Part shown: positions 59,391 through 64,000 of the stretch, one piece after another
Layout of the letters: each line of letters begins with the position of its first letter
Numbering within the stretch: the stretch's first letter is position 1
Source: an uncultured Burkholderiales bacterium
GTDB lineage: Bacteria > Pseudomonadota > Gammaproteobacteria > Burkholderiales > Burkholderiaceae_C
Length of the DNA stretch: 64,000 nucleotides
Reading direction: 5' to 3'
Assembly: GCA_945952065.1 (NCBI GenBank)
Contig: CAMFGY010000006.1
Coordinates: forward strand, 62,001 to 126,000
Notes under the pieces: model-generated
The model's input: the letters and a program-made list of their open reading frames with translations, nothing else
Databases searched by the model: none
Told to the model about the DNA's origin: nothing
Program-made: the position numbers and the translations under genes

Positions 59391-60559
59391 CGTGTGGTTT
59401 TGGCTGTGGGCCCGCTTAGAACTAAAGTTTTCAGGTTTTGAGCGTGCTGAGGCCAGGTGAATCGTTGCTTCACTTCATCCATTAGCCGTTGAGCAAACTG
59501 CTGGGCTTTGATGGGATGGCTCAAGGCATCATCGATCGCTTTTGCACAATCTTCGACTTGGGCGGCCTCAAAGATCCACCCATTGTGGCCAGCTTTTACG
59601 ATCTCTAGATGACCGCCGACACCGGAAACCAGGACAGGAATACCTGACGCGGCCGCTTCAATGACGGCCAAGCCGAAGGATTCGGCAAGAGAAGGCTGCA
59701 CCGCCAATGTCGCCTTGCGCATGACGAGAGCCACGCTTTGCTGCGGCAAGTCTTTCAGAAGGTGGATTCGATCGCTCATCCCCAGCTCGCGTGTGAGCGT
59801 GTGGAGTTTGGGGTATTCAGGTCCCTCCGCGCCAGCAATGACAAGATGGACAGAGGGATGCTTGGACTGAAGCTGGGCAAACGCCCGAACCAAGTATTCA
59901 TGCCCTTTCCCTCGGGTGTAACTGCCGATACTCACCAAATAGGGGGCTGTGGGCAAGTTGAGGAGGCCTGCTGGGTCAGATGGATCATCTGCCCGGGCTT
60001 TTCGGAAAACCTCCAAGTCCACGCCGTTGTAGACCACATGGCATTTGGCCGCCGGCGCCTGCATGAGCTCGAACAGTCGATCTCTTAGCGCGCCAGAACA
60101 CGTGGTGATGGCGTCGCAATGTTTGAACGTGAAGCGCCAAGCCCATCGCTGCAGCGCGCCCACGGGTTGGCGCACATCGGTGCCGTGAAAGCTCAGCACA
60201 AGTCGCCCATCAAAATAGCCACTGCGCTTGAGCAAGGCGATGGTGAATGCACTCAGGGTGGGGTAGTGGAAATTGAATCCCTCGCAATTGTTGTTCTTGA
60301 TCCATTGCAGGCAGGCCCACAACCGGCCAGGCGAACGAAACAAGGCTTTGATCAATGTCACCCAGTTTTGACTTTCAGGGACGATGCCGAATTGGAAATG
60401 CTCCTCTTCCGCGTTGCGGACTTCATCTGGGTCCAGCCAGTCGTCAATGACAATGCGGTGAGACATCCCATCCAAGCCCCATTGCCGACTCAGCAGACGC
60501 ACCACCACGCTGACGCCGCCAGGCAATTGTGCAGACCAAGGAATAATGATGGCAATCAT
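59387..60559 (-). CDS. glycosyltransferase family 4 protein
   Basis: SIGSYTRGKGHEYLVRAFAQL, PSLAESFGLAVIEAAASGIPVLVSGVGG. Confidence 0.92.
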   Translation of the reverse strand: MIAIIIPWSAQLPGGVSVVVRLLSRQWGLDGMSHRIVIDDWLDPDEVRNAEEEHFQFGIVPESQNWVTLIKALFRSPGRLWACLQWIKNNNCEGFNFHYPTLSAFTIALLKRSGYFDGRLVLSFHGTDVRQPVGALQRWAWRFTFKHCDAITTCSGALRDRLFELMQAPAAKCHVVYNGVDLEVFRKARADDPSDPAGLLNLPTAPYLVSIGSYTRGKGHEYLVRAFAQLQSKHPSVHLVIAGAEGPEYPKLHTLTRELGMSDRIHLLKDLPQQSVALVMRKATLAVQPSLAESFGLAVIEAAASGIPVLVSGVGGHLEIVKAGHNGWIFEAAQVEDCAKAIDDALSHPIKAQQFAQRLMDEVKQRFTWPQHAQNLKTLVLSGPTAKTTR

Positions 60560-60649
60560 GCGACAGTCATCTCAATAGAAAACAAAGCTGTGACGGGGCA
60601 ATTGCGATGTTGACGTAGCGTTTTGTATTTGTGTGGGGGTAATCACCAC

Positions 60650-61558
60650 TCAGGCGTTGAAGTGTCCAACTTCAGAAAAGGCTTCAGTGAAATGCTGCAT
60701 CGCCTGAAGCGGCTTTCCCGTTAGTCGGTAGAACGCGAATTTGGCCAGGTTTAGGCAAGCTGCTTTGATTGCCCAGCGCCGGCCCCATTTCGAGTTGAGC
60801 AAAACACCCTCCACACGCGCTTGGCTTGCACCTTGGCCATGAAAATAGCGAGCCAAAAAGACCAAGCCCATTTTTTCTGCGGGAATAAAGTGTTTGACTG
60901 TCGCTTCGGGTACCCACCACCCACTGGATCCTTCCGACAAGATACGGCGAATCATGACCGTTTCTTCTCCTCCGAACCTGGTGTTTCCTCGAATGCCTAG
61001 CAGTGGGTCATACCGGTGCGCCGCGTGCTCTTTGGTGCGAATGGCGTAGTTTGCTCCGAACGGTGTTTTGGATCCCGTTGGCAACAGGGGCTCTTCGTTT
61101 TTGCCATCATTATGAATGCCGTAAGCAGAGTGCACGGCAGGCCAGGCGTTGATGAGCCATGTCGGTGGATCGACCTCAAACCAAGGCTCAATGGATCCGC
61201 CAAATACTGCAGAGTCGGGATGTTTCAGAAATGCGGCTTCGTATGCTGGAAGCCAATTCAAGGCTGGCAGGACGTCATCGTCTGCGAAAACGATGTAATC
61301 GGCTGACTGTTTGACCGCAAATTCCATGATGGCGGTGCGTGCATAGGACACCCCCGCTCTGGGTTCATGAACCAATTGCAGAGGTAGGCGCGACTGGAAC
61401 TGGCGAACGACTTCATCGGTATGGTCAGTGCAATTGTTGTTGACCACCACCATGCAAAGTTCTGCATGACGAGGCCGAGTGATATTTGCGAATCTTTCGA
61501 GAGTCCTCGCTAAGGACTCGGCGCGATTGAAGGTTGGAATGCCTACCAATATTTTCAT
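60650..61558 (-). CDS. glycosyltransferase family 2 protein
   Basis: MKILVGIPTFNRAESLARTLE and VFADDDVLP; start chosen at ATG 61558. Confidence 0.9.
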   Translation of the reverse strand: MKILVGIPTFNRAESLARTLERFANITRPRHAELCMVVVNNNCTDHTDEVVRQFQSRLPLQLVHEPRAGVSYARTAIMEFAVKQSADYIVFADDDVLPALNWLPAYEAAFLKHPDSAVFGGSIEPWFEVDPPTWLINAWPAVHSAYGIHNDGKNEEPLLPTGSKTPFGANYAIRTKEHAAHRYDPLLGIRGNTRFGGEETVMIRRILSEGSSGWWVPEATVKHFIPAEKMGLVFLARYFHGQGASQARVEGVLLNSKWGRRWAIKAACLNLAKFAFYRLTGKPLQAMQHFTEAFSEVGHFNA

Positions 61559-61629
61559 CGTGTGCGCTTCCATGGATGAGCGGCTGGTCGAGCCTTTTGG
61601 GTCATGGGCTGTTGGCCTCGTGCCGCTAT

Positions 61630-62649
61630 TCAATGCGGACTTTTTACTGATCGCCATGCGCTGAGTATGGCTGCAGCAGTTGACCAGCGGGGCACTAATA
61701 CAAAAGAGCGAAAAAACTGTTTTGCGGCTGAGCGGCCCTTGCCATTGCACCGCATTGACCAACCTAGATCTTTGAGGGAGGATGCCAATCGCATGATCAA
61801 GGCTTGACGTTGAGTATGGCTTAATCGATGGCCTAAACGTTCTAAATTGTATTCAGCTAGTCGCGTGGCAAAGTAGTGCAGCTTTTCGAAGTCTTTTGTA
61901 ATGCTGCTGTCGTGTTGGCGGTATCTGGATAGGGGTCGATCCTCGTACAAAAGGTTTCCCTGCAAGCCCAATCTAATCCACATATCCGTGTCTTCACATA
62001 TTGTGAACTCGGTATTGAAAAGTAAGTCGTCACCGTTAATTCTGTCTCTGGCGATCATGCAGGAAATGGTGTGTATGCCTGCATATCGAAGGACTTGGAA
62101 CTCATAAAATTGGCGGGAGCAGATGTAAACATCGGGGCTCAGTTCTTTGAGGTAAGCCTCGGCATCCTTTAAGAAATTTGGCAGATAGCGGGAAATTATT
62201 TTTCCGTTCGCGTCGATGTAATCCAAATCATGAAAAGCAGCCACGCATTCAGGATGCGCCTTCAAGAGCGCGACTTGCCGTTCCAATTTTTCTGGCAGAA
62301 ATAGATCATCATGATCCAAAAAGGCCACGAAACTGCCTTGAATCAGGGGTATCGCGGTATTTCTTGCAGCACCCGGTTGGCCGCTACGCTCTGTGCGTCG
62401 GATATGTTTGATCCTGGAGTCAAGTTGCGCCGCGGCTTCAAGCAATTGCGCTGTTTTGTCAGTCGAACCGTCATTGACAGCAAGAAGCTCCCAATTCCGG
62501 TAGGTCTGAGCCCGTACAGAGGCGAGCGTTTCTTCTAAGAAACGCTCACTGTTGAAGCAGGTCAGGACAATAGAAACCAGGGGTTCGTTGCTTGAACTCA
62601 TGCCAGGCGAACAAGGGTGGAATTCAGTGGGTTCAGCATGCGAACTCAT
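61630..62649 (-). CDS. glycosyltransferase family 2 protein
   Basis: VSIVLTCFNSERFLEETLASVRAQTYRNWELLAVNDGSTDKT, FLDHDDLF. Confidence 0.93.
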   Translation of the reverse strand: MSSHAEPTEFHPCSPGMSSSNEPLVSIVLTCFNSERFLEETLASVRAQTYRNWELLAVNDGSTDKTAQLLEAAAQLDSRIKHIRRTERSGQPGAARNTAIPLIQGSFVAFLDHDDLFLPEKLERQVALLKAHPECVAAFHDLDYIDANGKIISRYLPNFLKDAEAYLKELSPDVYICSRQFYEFQVLRYAGIHTISCMIARDRINGDDLLFNTEFTICEDTDMWIRLGLQGNLLYEDRPLSRYRQHDSSITKDFEKLHYFATRLAEYNLERLGHRLSHTQRQALIMRLASSLKDLGWSMRCNGKGRSAAKQFFRSFVLVPRWSTAAAILSAWRSVKSPH

Positions 62650-64000
62650 GAGGTCAGCCTCTTGAGCAGGGGCACCCGATTGATTTCATCCCTCAAAGGA
62701 TGGCGCCCCAGCACAATCGCTGCGGGCACGGTCAATGCGCTCAAGGCCAAGCAGGCCAGAATGGCGAACCAAGGGTGGCTGGGTTCAAGCCCGGCAAAGG
62801 CGACAACGGCGACCGCTGAGCTTGCCGCGCCCAAGGCGACAAGATAGCTGTGCATTGCCGTTTTGAACAGTGTGGACCAACTGAAGCCTACCAGGGCCTT
62901 GACGCTGCTAAGCCAAATGAAGGCCGAGAAGAGTGCCTCAAAAGGCACCAACATCACCATTGCTTTCAGGCTGATCGAGGCGCCCACCAAAGTGGCTGCC
63001 GCCCAAACTGCCGCGGTGATGCTTGTCGCTCTGAGGACGATATCTGCGCGCCCCAATCCCGTGCAGGCCGCTGAACAGATGGCGGACGGGGCGCCAAAAG
63101 CGATTCCCAGCGCCAGCCATCGAGTCAAGGAAATGGTTTCGTCCCACTGATTTCCGTAAAGCGCTCTTACGACTGGGTGAGCAAGGAGGATCAGGCCAAG
63201 GGCGAAGGAGCTGCTCAGCATGGAGATGTAGCTGAAGGCTCTTAAAAAACTGGCTGCGACATCTTGATCTTGGCGATGTTGTTGAGCAAACAAGGCCATC
63301 GCCACATTGAAAACGGCATCTGTAATCAAGCGAGAGAACATGGCGACCAAGCCGTTGCAGCGCGAGTAAAGGCCCGCTGCATGCATGCCTTGTAATTTGC
63401 CGAGAACAAAATCCGGGACGCTGCTAGACAAGGTGCCAATCAGGCCTGACCCGGCGATTCGCCCTCCGAACCCCAGGACCTCTGGGACCCCTTTGATATT
63501 GAATCCCCAGGGTAAATTTGCTGGTCTGAAAAACTGTGAGACGAGCGCGTTGACGCAAGTGCCAGTCAAGCTGCCCCATGCCAAGCTGATTGGACCGAAG
63601 TCTTGTGCTGCGAGTCCCACCGACACCAGGGCTGTGCTGGCTGCTGCGGCAAAGCGCATGATGGCGACTCGGCCAAACTGCATTTCGCGCATCAAAAGGG
63701 CGTAGGTAATCGAACCCATTGGGTTGACAACGTAGGCAATGGCCATCAGCCACAGGATCGGTGTGATGCGCGACTCGTTATAGAACAAGCCGGCTGGATA
63801 GGCCAACACTGCAATCAACAAAGCCAGGGCACAGCCAAGGCCGAATTGCAAGGTCCAGGCCGCTCGAACTCGTGCTGCAGTCAACTCTTTGACTTGAACG
63901 ACGTATTGTCCTGCGCCCATGTCTCTGATGGAGCCGGCAAGCATCAGCAAAGCCATGGCTACAGAGAACACTCCCAATTCGTCGGGCTGAATCAGCCGGG
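62646..64000 (-). CDS. oligosaccharide flippase (Wzx, MATE/MVF type), truncated by window edge
   Basis: Multi-TM ORF with LIQPDELGVFSVAMALLMLAGSIRDMGAGQ; frame stays open to position 64000. Confidence 0.9.
   Translation of the reverse strand, partial: RLIQPDELGVFSVAMALLMLAGSIRDMGAGQYVVQVKELTAARVRAAWTLQFGLGCALALLIAVLAYPAGLFYNESRITPILWLMAIAYVVNPMGSITYALLMREMQFGRVAIMRFAAAASTALVSVGLAAQDFGPISLAWGSLTGTCVNALVSQFFRPANLPWGFNIKGVPEVLGFGGRIAGSGLIGTLSSSVPDFVLGKLQGMHAAGLYSRCNGLVAMFSRLITDAVFNVAMALFAQQHRQDQDVAASFLRAFSYISMLSSSFALGLILLAHPVVRALYGNQWDETISLTRWLALGIAFGAPSAICSAACTGLGRADIVLRATSITAAVWAAATLVGASISLKAMVMLVPFEALFSAFIWLSSVKALVGFSWSTLFKTAMHSYLVALGAASSAVAVVAFAGLEPSHPWFAILACLALSALTVPAAIVLGRHPLRDEINRVPLLKRLTS

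Noticed and set aside
1-64000. CRISPR arrays, insertion sequences, prophage genes or toxin-antitoxin pairs
   Set aside because: No regularly spaced repeats, transposase/integrase ORFs or recognisable toxin-antitoxin pairs noticed by reading; a dedicated search was not possible

Overview
The window looks like a betaproteobacterial (probably Burkholderiales) chromosome segment; this assignment is inferred from protein character, not a search. Positions 1-18.2 kb are mostly housekeeping genes: trxA, tRNA-Pro, an OPT transporter, tRNA-Arg, GST, a phosphotransferase, a Crp/Fnr regulator, a FimV-like protein, an aminotransferase, cysB, a CbiX-like gene, lptG/lptF, pepA, holC and a livK-like gene. 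Positions 18.6-54.4 kb hold a large exosortase A (XrtA)/PEP-CTERM exopolysaccharide locus: an EpsB-type sugar transferase, PrsK/PrsR/PrsT, a FeeM-type acyltransferase, EPS export, chain-length and tyrosine-kinase genes, an outer-membrane protein, an ATPase, a deacetylase, a FemAB protein, several glycosyltransferases, XrtA-EpsI, an amidotransferase, a PaaK/CapK-like ligase, an O-ligase, and one PEP-CTERM cargo gene. Positions 55.6-64 kb hold a convergent minus-strand glycan operon: acyltransferase, deacetylase, AsnB-like protein, glycosyltransferases and a flippase cut by the window edge. Most notable observations: (i) a canonical sigma-54 -24/-12 promoter (GG-N10-GC) directly upstream of the PEP-CTERM cargo gene, in the same locus as the GAFTGA-containing regulator PrsR; (ii) a FeeM-like N-acyltransferase with a C-terminal PilZ-like (c-di-GMP binding) domain; (iii) a divergent nitroreductase/ThiF pair plus a DMT transporter embedded in the locus; (iv) an asparagine-synthetase-like protein without the N-terminal glutaminase cysteine.
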